From contig NC_068349.1 of the NCBI RefSeq assembly GCF_014633365.1, forward strand, positions 21,156,753 through 21,220,752: a stretch of DNA of 64,000 nt. The letters are read 5' to 3'. Position 1 is the stretch's first letter. Each line of letters starts with the position of its first letter. Source of the DNA: Diospyros lotus. Lineage: Eukaryota > Streptophyta > Magnoliopsida > Ericales > Ebenaceae. Positions 32,932-45,135 of this stretch are shown piece after piece. The position numbers were made by a program, and so were the translations under genes. Below the pieces are notes generated by a model that was given only the letters and a program-made list of their open reading frames with translations, made no database searches and had not been told where the DNA came from.

Positions 32932-34464
32932 CGCTCTTGATAGATTGGATAATGTTGAAGTTCTAGAAAATTCAACTCAAAATATTTTTTCCTCATATAG
33001 ATATTCCTTCCAACCCTAAAAGGGGTTATAATAGGCTCTATGTAATTATTCCCTTTACAATAGTAAGTAGAATATCTATTTTGTGTTTTCTTATATTTAT
33101 TGCATGCATACTTCCCCTTCATTATTTTGATAACAAGTCGACATTATATAGTGATGGTCAATAATTTTTGAACTTACATGAAAAAAAAAAAACAAAGACT
33201 TAAAAACTGCCCTATCGACAAATCAAGAGAACAGTTAACTGTTTTTGCTAAAAAACCTAAAACGGAAGACTATTGTAACAAATCGGTAGATAGTTTTGCC
33301 TTACTTTAACAACCCAAAGCTCAATAACATAAAGTGGCCGACAATTTTGCCTTGGAAATATAGCTGAGTGTGTATAGTTTGAAATAATTTAGACATATTT
33401 TAATTAACAAATAAATCTTATTTCATAACAAATACAAAAAAATTATTTTGTATACATTGAAAACATATATATGTTCTTTTGCATTGATTGGATATTTCAT
33501 TTTTAGTCTCTTTCAATTTTCAATAATAAAAAGATAACTCATTTTCAAATGTTAAACATATATGAAGTTTTTCATTATCAAAAGATCATCAAAGGCAAAA
33601 CAACATAAAAAACTATCTTCTTGGTTAATTAATTTTATTTATTTTTTGTTTGAAGTGCTTGAATCACCCGTGGACTTGTGACACATTTGAATATATCAAA
33701 TAAGGTGATGAACTACCTGGTGACAACTTCTAAAATAATTTTTTTTTTCGTACATACATGATATGCTTAAAGCTCTTACGCCCATTTTGACCAATAATAT
33801 AATAACACTACCTATTATTTATCAATTGAATGAAATAATAATATTTTCTAATTACTTTTTGATACTAATTACTTTTTTATAATAATATTTTCTATAATTT
33901 ATCTACCAAACCATAAATAATGATGATCTGTCAATACATTAATGTACCATCAAAATGTACCTTTATCCTATAAGCAAGAACTTCGAGATTATACTATAAC
34001 ATTTATAAATTTTATGACAATAGTGCACTTTATGCAAATTTAACAATCATAAGTGTAACCAGTAAATTACAGAGTTTTGGTGCAATTTGAATGAAATAAG
34101 AGGGCATATGCAAAATAAACAGAACATAATAGGTCTAAGTACAATAACTCATAAGTTTAGAGATAGAAGTGTCACTCTTGAAACTTTAAACCTTTTGGAA
34201 AATTCCATTTGGCTCTCTTTTTTTTCTTTGTTCAAGCTTTGCTATTGGCTAGCCTCCATGAATGCTACCTAAAGCCTCACTGTTGATTGTCACCTTTACT
34301 TGCATCGGTTGGCATCTGGACAACATCACCAAAAAATTCATTACTATTTCTAGTGAAACTAGGTTGTTGGACTAGTTTTTTTAGTGACATTACACCATTA
34401 ATATTGCTCTATTTGTCATTAGACTCTACTTTGTTATCAAATATACCTTTATCGTGCCAAAATA
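32932..34464. other. AT-rich intergenic DNA
   Basis: No gene, LTR or clear repeat boundary seen. Short frames at 34087-34272 and 34287-34469 have no recognisable motif. Confidence 0.5.
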
Positions 34465-34905
34465 ACTAAAGGTGTGTAAACAATTTGTTCGATTAGTGAA
34501 TCGACTGAAATCCATTAACTGATTAAATCGAATCGAGGAGTAAAATCGAACCAAACCGACTAATTAACCCGAAAACTTGAATTAACCAATAACCGAAAAA
34601 CTAAACCCAAACTATATAAATCGAACCAAACTAATTAAACCGAAAAATACAAAAAAGAAAAAAAAAACAATTAAAAACACATAAAATCGAAGAAAACAAT
34701 GTCATTTTATAAATATCAAAACAATATCATTCTAAAGTTCGGTCAGTTTAGTTAATTATGTTATTCTAATCAAAAAATAAAATCAAAAATCAAACTTTTG
34801 AAAAAAAAATTAATCGAATAGAATTAATGTAAGAAAAAAATAAACTAAACTGACAAGTTTGATCGGTTTAATTTGATTAGTTTAACTAAACTGAACGTTT
34901 GTTCT
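34465..34905. repeat. AACCGA-rich repeat with inverted halves
   Basis: The left half is rich in CGAACCAAAC/TTAACCGA motifs and the right half in the complement (GATCGGTTTAATTTGATTAG). Opposed ends start TGTTCGATTAGTGAATCG and (reverse) GTTCAGTTTAGTTAAAC. This looks like a MITE class seen in many plants, but termini and target duplication could not be fixed. 34906-35473 shows nothing further. Confidence 0.4.
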
Positions 34906-35660
34906 CTCTTAAATATAACACTCTTGATAACCTCTTACCACTAGGCCACCACATTATTGTTGTTATCACTAGACCAGTTAACCAATGACTATTTCATTAC
35001 CACTAGAAGCTTTTGAATCATGTACTTCTCTATCTTATATTTCTCTTGCCTTGCTCATGATCTTAAAATTTTTTAAAAAAAAAATCCTTCACTTTATGGT
35101 TGATATAGAATATGTTTATATGTATATATGATCAAATTTTGCTTAATTTTCCTCAAAATCTTCAATTCCTGATTTGTCTAATATTTGATTGCTTCCAATC
35201 AAGTCTGAAATCTCAATTGTAAAGATTTATGGTAAAACTGGGAAGTTATAGTAATTATTTTTGGTAGTTAGTGTGAAATTGTGTGGGTTATTTTTGTCAT
35301 TTTGGTCTCCTAATTTCTTTCTTGTCGGTGATTGGAAACATGCGTTGGAATCATGGGGTTGGTTCTCTTCCATGCCATCTATGGGCCTTGTAAATAGGCT
35401 TGTGCCTATTTAAAACCAATGATAACGGGCAGCTAAATACATGAAATTGAAAAATACATACTTAAATTAGATTTAAACTAATTATTATTATAAAATTAAA
35501 TTAGAATTGACCTCAAGAAACCTAACAACTAAAATGGTAGTTAGATGTTATACATTTTGTGGAGATGATTTTACTATTTTTTAGGGATATAGTTATAATA
35601 TATTTTAAGGTCACAATTTTATTTATTAAATATTATTTGTCCATTTTCCTCATTTTTTAT

Positions 35661-38600
35661 CGTGGAGATTGCAAAAAACAACCCCCACAAATACAAAATT
35701 TGTTTTTAGCCCCTTTTTTTGACAAAAAAACATTTTAACCCCTACAAATAAACAGTTACAAAAAATAGCCACTTTACCACTTTTCACCCTAAGATTTAAC
35801 TTTTCAACATCCCACTTTAATTAAAAATTAAGAATAAAAATAAAAACAATAAATTACAAAATTATCGTCAATACAAAACAAACAAAAGGGTTAAATTTCT
35901 ATTTAACCCCACAAGCAAACCCGAGAAACCCCTCAAAAGTATAATATTAAATTTCTAGCTATTAAAGTATTATTATTATTTTTCAATACTAATTCTTATT
36001 TTTTAATAATTTAATAACTTGGTGGATCTTGAACACAGGTCGGTCCCCCACTCTTTTTTTATTATTAAATATATATTTATTATTACATATAAATAAAATT
36101 AATTAAATAATAATAATTGAAATTTTTAAATATATATGTATTATTAAATAAATAATTGAAAATTTGTTATTCAATGATTATTATTTTTTTTTCATTTGTA
36201 ATAATAATTGCAAATCATAATTATAATAATAAATTTTCAACTATTAAATTATTATTATTTTCTAATAATTACTATTATTTTTTTAATAATTTAATAACTG
36301 GTTGGGTCTCGAACCCACGTTCGATTCCCCCTAAAAAAATAATTTACTACTAAATAATTTTTTTAATAATTATTATTTTTTTAATTTTTAGTGCTGATGG
36401 AACACACTAATTCGAAAGAAAAATTAAAAAAATTTATTTTCGAACTTTGTGGGCCACAAAGCCCAATGGAGGACTTTGTGGGCCATAAATCCCAATGGCT
36501 GGGTTTTGTGGGCCACAAACCCCTTTTTTTTTTTTTTTTTTGCAATGGGATTTTTTCAAATTACCTATTAGTAGTCTTAAAAAATAAATTATTGTTAAAA
36601 AATTATATTTTTATTCTTGAGTAAGTTTATTATCGTAGCATTATCTTTGGTTTGTCCAATATTAACTAGAACAATTGATCATTTATTGGTTGTGTTGATA
36701 GTGGATGGGGCATCCTCACACAAAAAGAAAGATAATAATATTTGTTATGATATATACATTCAATTAACCCAATAAGCGTAAAAAAGCATTATTTTAGTGC
36801 TAATGGAACACACTAATTTGAGAAAAAATCAAGAAAAATTAAAAAATTTCATTTATGATCTTTGTGGACCACAAAACTAGATGGCGGACCTTGTGGGCCA
36901 CAAAACCCGATGGCAGACTTTGTGGGCCTCAAAGCCCGATTTTTTTTTTTTTTTTTTTTTTTTTGCAGTGGGATTTTTTCAAGTTGCCCATTAGTAGTCT
37001 TAAAAAATAAATTATTATTAAGAAATTACACTTTTATTTTTGAGTAAGTTTATTATCATACCATGCTCTTTGCTTTGTCCAATATTATCTAGAACAATTG
37101 ATCATGTATTAGTTGTGTTGATAGTGTATGGACATTTTCACATAAAATGAAAGATAATGATGTTTGTTATGATATATACATTCAATTAATCCAATAAACG
37201 TAAAAATACATCATTTTAATGCTAATGTGACACACTAATTTGAAGGAAAAATTAAGAAAATTTAAAAAATTTAATTTTCGAGCTTTGTGGCTCACAAAAC
37301 CCAATTTTTTTTTTTTTTTTGCAATGGGATTTTTCAAGTTGTCCACTAGTAGTCTCAAAAAATAAATTATTGTTAAAAAATTACACTTTTATTCTTGAGT
37401 AAGTTTATTATCATAGCATTATCTTTGCTTTGCCCAATATTATTTAGAACAATTGATCATATATTGGTTGTGTTGATAGTGGATGAACATCCTCACACAA
37501 AGTGAAAGATAATGATGTTTGTTATGATATATACATTCAATTAACCTAATAAACGTAAAAAGACATTATTTTAGTGCTAATTGAACATATTAATTTGAAG
37601 GAAAAATTTAAAAAATTCATTTTTCGGGCTTTGTGGGCCACACAACTCGATAGCAGACTTTGTGGGCCACAAAGCCCGATTTTTTTTTTCAATGGGAATT
37701 TTTCAAGTTGCCCACTAATAATTTCAAAAAATAAATTATCGTTAAGAAATTACACTTTTATTCTTGAGTAAGTTTATTATCATATAATTATCTTTGTTTT
37801 GTCCAATATTAGCTAGAATAATTGATCATGTATTGGTTGTGTTGATAGTGGATGGACATCCTCACACAAAGTGGAAAATAATGAAATTTGTTGTGATGTA
37901 TACATTAAATAAACTCAATAAACGTAAAAAGACATCATTTTAGTGCTAATGAAACACACTAATTTGAAGAAAAAATCAAGAAAAATTTAAAAAAATTATT
38001 TTCAGACTTTGTGGGCCACAAAGCCCGATCAAGCTTAATGGGGAGCAAAACCCGATCGAGCTTTGTGGGCCACAAAACCCAATAACGATGTGCAGTTTCA
38101 AATTTTTTTTTCCACCCAAATTAGTACATATTTGGAAAGATATCTATCAAAATATGTTATGTTCACAACCACAATCATTCTATACAACTTTAATAAGCAA
38201 TGTGAAAACAAAAATTATTTTAAAAAATAAAACAAATACAAATCAAATTGATATCTTGAGATTGAGCGAAATTGTTTGTTGGAGAGAAAGAAACTTGTTG
38301 AATGGGATTTCAGTGAAGTCGTTGTGATTGATGAAGAAGAATGAATGACCCAACAAGCAAAAAGATTGAATGTATGAAGAATGATTGAGTTTGGATAGTT
38401 TGATAATAGAGAAAAAGAGAGTAACGTGAATGCTGGAAGATGAGAGAGAATAAATGTTATATGAAATAGATAAGAGTATTTTGGTAAATGAGGCTAAGGA
38501 TAATGTGAGTTTTCTATTTTAAAATCTCATTAAGGGTATTTTTGGTATATTGCATAAAAGTGGCTATAGGGTATAATTATTTTGTTTAAATAGTCAAAAA

Positions 38601-38669
38601 CGTTTTTTTTTCTATGAAAAGTACAAAAAAAATTTATACATTTGAATTAGGTCAATTATGAATTCCTTT
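35661..38669. mobile_element. MULE-like element carrying a tandem array, private to copy 2
   Basis: Copy 1 has uninterrupted sequence here (around 330-345). Flanks CATTTTTTAT (35651-35660) and CATTTTTAT (38670-38678) look like an approximately 9-bp target duplication. The first about 120 bp (GGAGATTGCAAAAAACAACC...) and the reverse complement of the last about 120 bp are similar but degenerate, like long MULE inverted ends; both contain AGCCACTTT. Two tRNA-T-loop-like patches occur (about 36029-36044, 36305-36330). No transposase recognised. Confidence 0.65.
36389..38090 (+). repeat. Tandem array of about 0.35-0.42-kb units
   Basis: Units begin with TTAGTGCTAATGGAACACAC or a variant at about 36389, 36795, 37216, 37571 and 37939 (the last partial). 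Each has one to three palindromes CTTTGTGGGCCACAAAG (or decayed forms), then a poly(T) tract of 9-24 bp, then a conserved 250-bp stretch. Unit length varies mainly through the palindrome and poly(T) part. Confidence 0.9.
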
Positions 38670-39431
38670 CATTTTTATTTGTGTTTGTTGGATGTGATTA
38701 AGGATTTTTTTTTTAAGATTAACCTAACTATGCACATTTCTACTTTTGTTTGTCACTTTTGATGTTTTACAATATCTCTATAGTTTAGTCACTAGTTTTT
38801 TTATTTATCGATCAATTAATTCTCAAATTCTCTCATTTTAGATCCACTTTAATCCTTAATTTCACTCTTAAACATGCCTTAAACTTTAATTTTAAAAATA
38901 AACATGTAATAATTAGAATTACATACACATACTTGCGTTCTCTCTCTCTCTCTCTAAGAGCATTTGGGTTTTAATTGAAACCTAGGTGCGAGGGCAACGA
39001 CAATTTTCTTACAATTTTTCAATTTCATCAATAATGATATTCTAGAATGAAGGTTTTTTCTCTATTTATCTTTTTTTCGATCTATAAGTCTAGATCAAAT
39101 ATTTGGATTTGGTACCTATAATGGTAATGGGTGGGCATTGCTAACCACCACTAGTATTATTATTTTTATTTATTTTTTTTAATTATAAGAATATTTTAGA
39201 ATTTTGATAAAATTAATTGTTGCTACTTAATGGAATCACGTGATATGCTATAACTATCCTTGGGAAGTTGGCAATTTTCAAAAGTAAAGGGGTAACCATT
39301 GCAAATTATGCAAACAACAAAGATGGTTGGTAAAATTGAGTCAAAATTTTAATACAACAAAAATACTCTTATTATTTTATTTCTCCTTTCACTCATTTCT
39401 CTATGTATGGCAAATTAGTCAATATGTAGCT

Positions 39432-40328
39432 CAAAGCCAGTCCAATGAAGTTGGGGGTCCTAGGTGAAAAAATTTGTCGATGCCTTTTCAAGAGTATTAA
39501 ATTTTTTTTATAAAAAAATAATTAATACATATTTTTACACAAACATTTTATCATTTTATTAAATAAAAAAATTAAAATTCAATCATCTACAAAATATAAT
39601 AATCTCTTAACGATAATAAATTTTTAACTAAAATATAATAGATGTGACCTTCAAAGCAACGACACCGCTGTCTAGTGCCTTGGCCGTGGCCTAGGGATGC
39701 GCCTGCGGTTGCGCCGCTGTGGGCTCGGCTCACCGATGAGAAGTTGCTTCGCTGCCAAGGGTGACGGCTCCCACCCTACCTGTGAGTCCAGCTTATTCGG
39801 CAACGCCATAGTGATTGTGTCACTTTTTCAGCTAGTGATGCCCAATAGGAACTACTCGTCCATTGTCGTCGAGTATTTCCAATAACAACTCTTCAGGCGG
39901 ACAATACTAAAGTGAAGCTTAAAGGAAGGCTGAAACAAATTACAAATAGTGATTGTGTTGTGCCACTGTGTGGACTTGTGGAGTGACTTGCACGCGCAAG
40001 AGAAAGGGAGGGGAAGATGGAAAAATTGGAAAGAAAAAGTAGGTTTTTTGAAAAATTGGGATGATGAGAATTGAGATTTAGGATTGGGCAAGAGAAAGGG
40101 AGGGGAAGATGGAAAAATTGGAAAGAAAAAGTAGGTTTTTTGAAAAATTGGGATGATGAGAATTGAGATTTAGGATTGGGCTAGCAAAAGATAAAAATTA
40201 AAAAATGAAGAAAGGAAAATAAAAGAATTTATTATTAAAAATATATATTATAAATTTTTAAAATGAGGGGCTTTCTAATATTTTGGGTCTAATGCGACCA
40301 CATAAATGGTTTTAGTTTTGGGGCCTTG
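39432..40328. mobile_element. Non-autonomous hAT-like element (copy 2)
   Basis: Counterpart of 1098-1888. The flanking 8-mers are ATGTAGCT and ATCCAGCT and the terminal repeats are more decayed than in copy 1. It is longer because of an internal 92-bp tandem duplication at 39997-40180. Confidence 0.68.
39997..40180. repeat. 92-bp perfect tandem duplication
   Basis: Two adjacent copies of a 92-bp unit beginning AAGAGAAAGGGAGG look identical. Copy 1 (around 1650-1745) has one unit. The duplication is therefore recent and arose after the segmental duplication, or is an assembly artefact. Confidence 0.88.
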
Positions 40329-40859
40329 ATCCAGCTCTCTGTTGGTCTTTCTCTGTCTCTCTCAAGTTTAATGGCAGTTTAGCTAAAGAAATAGAAACTG
40401 AAATCAATAAATTTTCAAATTTTGACCAATTTATCATATAGAAGAAAAGGATAAAGGGAGGGAAGAGAAAATGTAAGAATATTTTTATCATATTAACAAT
40501 TTTAACAATAATAAGAAAGAAAATATAATAAGAGTTGTAAAATCAGATAATTATTACTATTTCTCAAATAGCAAGAATAATCTATCTCTTTTTGCTAAAT
40601 TTCATGAATTATAAAGTGTAGTTTACCCATAGAATAAATGAGATTTGAATTTTTATACAAATATTAATGTTAGTTTTGCATGCCCAAATTGTACTTTTTC
40701 ATTAATTTTGGTTCCATCCAATTTTATTCAATTTGGGGGACATAAAAACAAAAGTTCAATATAAAATAATGAAGATCTACACGCAAATAAACTATTTTTG
40801 TCTTTTAAACAAAGGCTAATCTCTTTTCATTTTAGCATCTACTTACAAATAAACTGTTA

Positions 40860-41094
40860 GGGTTTGTTTGATAGTATAAAAAATACATAAAAAATATTCC
40901 ATCAAATAAATTAAATTCCATGTTTGTTGCTTGACACAGTGTATTTTTCATGGAATTAAATTCCATAATACAATCCTTAAAACATCATTTGACCTATTTT
41001 TCATAGAAAATTCTATTTAGTGGAGGAGTAATTTTCATTTTTCATACCAATTAGAAAATATTTTTTTTTTAACTAAATGCTATCAAATATACCT
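40860..41094. mobile_element. Tourist-like MITE in PRMT5 upstream region (copy 2)
   Basis: Same element as 2344-2569, with TTA flanks at 40857-40859 and 41095-41097. The terminal repeat starts GGGTTTGTTTGATAGTAT. Its end lies 15 bp from the TATA box at 41110, so the proximal promoter of the PRMT5-like exon directly abuts a transposon. Confidence 0.75.
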
Positions 41095-41109
41095 TTAATG
41101 ATTTTTCTC

Positions 41110-41118
41110 TATATATAA
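41110..41118 (+). promoter_or_regulatory. TATA box of PRMT5-like gene, copy 2
   Basis: TATATATAA placed for a start site near 41140-41150, giving a leader of about 260 nt before the ATG at 41406. A telo-box AAACCCTA lies at about 41325-41332. The MITE at 40860-41094 ends immediately upstream. Confidence 0.55.
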
Positions 41119-41405
41119 TGTCAATGTCATAGTTAGTAAAAAGATTAGCTTGTTCGCAATGAAGTACAACAATTTAATGCAAGAAGCTGCGGAATTTGGC
41201 TTGGAAAGAGCTTATTTTGACCTGGCAATAGTGTCTTTACCCCCGGGCTTGGTCGGACTCCAAAACCCTACTAAAGCCTCCATCCGCCTAAAATGCCTCC
41301 TCTCATTGCCAGTCTAAATCCCTAAAACCCTACCCTCCCGCTGCTCTCCCCGAAACTCTTCTCCCTTCTCTGTAAAAGGTGAGGAAACCGAGTGGGAAGA
41401 CGAAG

Positions 41406-41541
41406 ATGCCGCTAGGAGAGAGGGGAGACAAAAGCGATTCGCGGTACAGCGGAGTGGAGACGGAGTTCAACGATGATATGCCCCAGATTCTCTCTTTTAA
41501 CATCGATGGTGGCTTCGATTTCGTCGTCTCTCCCTTGGTCG
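41406..41541 (+). CDS. PRMT5: PRMT5-like arginine methyltransferase, first exon
   Basis: The exon encodes 45 residues plus one base, starting [14 protein letters not shown] and ending [11 protein letters not shown], then a GT donor (G|GTCCAC). From family knowledge this matches the N-terminus of plant PRMT5/SKB1, a type II protein arginine methyltransferase that makes symmetric dimethylarginine on histone H4R3 and spliceosomal proteins. The catalytic Rossmann and beta-barrel domains should come from later exons, none of which I can find up to 64000. Either intron 1 exceeds 22 kb and is full of transposons, or this is a 5' gene fragment. The ATG was chosen because the conserved MPLG start follows it; no upstream in-frame ATG exists close by. 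A TATA box and telo-box lie upstream. Confidence 0.75.
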
Positions 41542-42508
41542 GTCCACTTTCCTTATCACACGCATTTATGTGTCAACGTGTATAGAATATATGCGTATTC
41601 TGAAATGCCTTCATTTCTTTGACAGGGTGTGTTACTTTATTTTTGTCCTGCTTTTACATTTAGATCAAGTGTACTTTTGCTGGCGATTTATTAATTTTTG
41701 CTACCGATTTATGGCCGTGGTTTGTGTAGATGGTCAGCAAGCAAGCGAGTTTTTAGCTTGTGCAAACTAGTTTTTTATTTTTTTTATTATTTTATGGGAG
41801 CAGTATTATGCCCGAATCAGGCATATTTTCAGCCGATTCTAGGTTTTCCACAGATACGCTTTATTTTTCCCTTTCGCGAAGTTATTAGCCACGGCGATGT
41901 TAGGGCTTGCTTGGGTTTGGTAAATGGTTGAAACCTGCCTAGTTTTGTAGAAATGCTCAAAAAAGTGTGCATGCTATTATGATGGAAGACTAACAACAAG
42001 CATATAACACCACCTGAATTACTTCTTCCCTTTAGAGTAAATCACCAATGGAACACTATAATAGTAAATGGAAGAATTAAATCAAACAGCCACATGCACA
42101 AGAACACCAATATTTATGTGGAAAACCCCTTAATGAGAAAGCAAAAACCACAGGACCAAAGTTGACTTCAAAATTCCACAAAACTGAACAAATAATACAA
42201 TGAGTCTTCCTTAGGCCAAGCCAGAGGCAAACATCTCAAATCATCAAGAAGTATTGTGAACAGCCTTTTCTTGTTGTACAACAATTTCAATAGCCATCAC
42301 AAACAATGGTGGAAACCAAAACAAGAGAAAAAATTGGAGAAATCCCACAAAAAATATCAATGTCTAGCATGAAAAATCCACTATAGAAATTACCAAATGG
42401 AGATCACACCATCCACAATGTAGAGCCATATGTCCTTAACAAGACTACAAAATTTTGAGCCAATCAAAGAACAAATTGCCACATGCTTCGAGAGATCAAG
42501 AACACTAC
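41542..42508 (+). other. Putative intron 1 start of PRMT5-like gene (copy 2)
   Basis: Noncoding, matching 3013-3977 of copy 1. No second exon recognised. Confidence 0.5.
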
Positions 42509-42840
42509 TGTCAGAATGCGATTCTGACAAGGAAAAGTTCTCTTGCAATTTAGTAAGGATTGCGCGGGAACTGGTGAATTTAGAAGGAAGGAAAGAAGAA
42601 TAGAGGGAGAGAAATAGAGAAGGGAAGAGAGAGATCGAGAAGTTGAGAGGGAATTTGAATCAATTGTATTTCCAAAAAAGATGTCTCATCTGGCCGCGAA
42701 GGTTGGTTATATAAGTTCCAGACCTTGGCACTAATATTTGGGTTACATTTGAATTAGGCCATGTGCTTTAATTGCCGAACTAATTCATATTACTATAGTA
42801 TCCTATATCCTTCCCTTATTTACATAATAATCCCGTGACA
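42509..42840. repeat. Solo LTR, private to copy 2
   Basis: 332 bp with palindromic TGTCA...TGACA ends, starting TGTCAGAATGCGATTCTGAC and ending CCCGTGACA. Copy 1 shows the empty site at about 3987-3988 (AACACTAC|TCAACACAC). Unusually, no 5-bp target duplication is seen: the right flank starts exactly where the left stops. It contains TTATATAAG, a TATA-like motif. Confidence 0.8.
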
Positions 42841-44830
42841 TCAACACACAAACACCTTCCTTGTTTCAAGTTTCTATCTCTTAACACTTCTTGTTAGTCC
42901 CAATGGTACAACCCAAGGTCTTAATGGTAACAAAACAACTTGAGTTACTGATGATTTTACTTGAGTGATTAACAAAGGGATAACATTTCAAGTCACATTC
43001 GCATACTTAAGTGGAAGATTGCATTGGACAGGAAAAAAGTCATATCAAAGATGTAGGGCCCAAAATATTTTGGCTGTGTGAATTATTGAGCTTAAATGTC
43101 AATTTTCAAACTTCTCATTTCAAAATCTTTTCAAAGGCATCATTCATCATGAACGTAAACGACATATTTTTTCAGATTCAGTGATCTTCAAAAACAAATC
43201 CATGAAAGAATGGTTTTTTCTTTCAAACAATTTAATTCTTGTCTTAAGGAAAATTTTGAAAAACAAGAAATTTATCCTATTGTGCTTGAACTTAGCCAAT
43301 TAAATTTTGAAATTGCCTGGACAATTTTAGCTTGGGGTAGTTTAGTAGACTAAGTTGTAAAACTTATTCGATTGAGTTTGCTTAAATGTCTCTGAGTAAG
43401 GAGTTGCTTAGAAGAAAATAAAAATACTCCAATAAACTGAGTTTGTTACTCAAACGACTAGGTACAGGTAGAATACAATAGGCCTTTGGAAACCAAGCAA
43501 TTCAGTTGCCTTAGTCAAGACTTGGATGTTTGAGTATGTCTAGAAAGGTTTCTTGCTCACTTTTTCAAAGTTCAAATGGTCACGTTTTGAAACTCTATAA
43601 ATAAGGCCTGTGGCAGAGCATTGTGGGGGTAGGGGGGTCTATGATACATTCTTATAACCTTTTCATTTATAATTCAAATTTTCATATAGGATTTAAAATT
43701 TATTAGTAACTTTTATAAAGATGGCCTCCAATATTAAATATTTATGAAAAAATGAGTGTAATACCTTTGTAAAAATAAGACCTAAATCTGATTTTAAGAA
43801 AACAAAAGTGAAGAGATTAAATATAACAACATATGTTTAAAATGCAAACTTATCAAAGCTCAACAAAGTTAAACATGATGTACTTGTATTCATCCATTCT
43901 ATTTGCCCACTTTCCCCTCCCCTAAATAGGGCTATTCATTTGAGCAAAGATTAGAGATTTTGTGTGCTTAAAAGCTGTCAATTTTTTGGTGAACCTTTCT
44001 TGCATTCTTTTCAAGAATCTTGCATTCTCATTGAGCTTTATTGGTAAATCCTTTTTGAGAGAAGAAGAGTTTGAATTGCTTTTGAAAGATTCTCCATTTT
44101 CAACTCATTGTTTTTTAAAAGCATTGTCTTTCAAGATCAATATTGCCTCTATTTGACCTAGATCTTATATTCTACCAAGCTAGAAGGAGAAGATATAAGT
44201 GATGCTTCCTAGATCTACATTCCTTTGTTTCTCTTCTTGTAAATCATTGATTTTGAGAGGTGTGAGTGATTGTATTCTATTCTTATTCTCACCTCACCTT
44301 GTGTGTGAGGGATTATTCGAACCTATGAGCTAGGGAGTTGTTGAGGCAATAGAGGTTGACTAGCCCGTACGAAAGCTAGGGGATTCTAAGGTTCTTGAGC
44401 ATTCATTAAGTTAGAGGGATTATTTCCATAGTGAAACACTCAAAGTGTGATTTGAAAAAAAGAGGACATCAGCTTGGTTGATATGTTGAAGTGTTGAACC
44501 TTTGTAAATTGGTTTGCATCTCTCTTCCATTTCTCTTTACATTACTATTACTTTACATTTACTCTTATCATTGTGCTTATAACACATATAAAGCAAAAAC
44601 ACACAAGTATATCGTGCTTATTGGGGTTAAATGTTTTTTTTTAAAGTTAACAGAGTTCGCATTAAAACCCAATTCACCCCCCTCTTGGGTTGCTTGTGGT
44701 ACCGCAGTTCTCATATAAATCCACTTTCATTCTTTCAACTTCCCATACATACAACTCATTTTAGAGCTCTACAAAGAAACCTCCATATTGCAAGAATTAC
44801 AAGATTGTCATTAGGAGAGAATGGGCTTAA
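42841..44830 (+). other. Noncoding DNA matching 3988-4858 and 11363-12500 (copy 2)
   Basis: Contains the empty site of the outer copia at about 43680 (CAAATTTTCATATAGG). No gene. CACCCCCCTCTTGGGTTGC at about 44676 may be the end of an old SIRE-like LTR. Confidence 0.45.
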
Positions 44831-44862
44831 TTCTTGTCGGACCACTTGGGCATTAATAAAAC

Positions 44863-45135
44863 AGAAATGCCAAGCCCACAAACTGGGCTCAAAAACTTCA
44901 CCCACAACCTAATATGGCCATACGATATATCTGCTAATCTAAGTGATACATCTTTTTGTTAATGGTTACAGTGAAAATTGCGTAATAGTTATTCCCAGAT
45001 TTAACAATACATCTTCACAGTATTAGTAATATAACATTGTGAGTTAGCGATATATCCACTAACTAATTTCATTGTGGGACCATGTTAGATTGTTGGTGAA
45101 GTTTCTGAGGCCAGTTTGTGGGCTTAGCATTTCCG
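44863..45135. repeat. Fold-back inverted repeat (copy 2)
   Basis: Counterpart of 12530-12810. Left arm about 44863-44925 and right arm about 45075-45135, about 83% similar in inverted orientation. I see no coding sequence and no clear target duplication; it may be a decayed fold-back or MULE-type transposon. Confidence 0.55.

Noticed and set aside
36391..37771. Repeated plus-strand frames of 61-77 codons with similar sequence
   Set aside because: The similarity comes from the tandem DNA array; the frames include translated poly(T) (runs of Phe) and differ in phase, so they are not genes.
36389..38090. CRISPR-like array
   Set aside because: Unit length of 355-421 bp with no short repeat/unique spacer structure; this is a tandem repeat in a plant transposon.
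41379..41405. A PRMT5 start nine codons upstream
   Set aside because: That codon is GTG, not ATG; the conserved N-terminus begins at the ATG at 41406.
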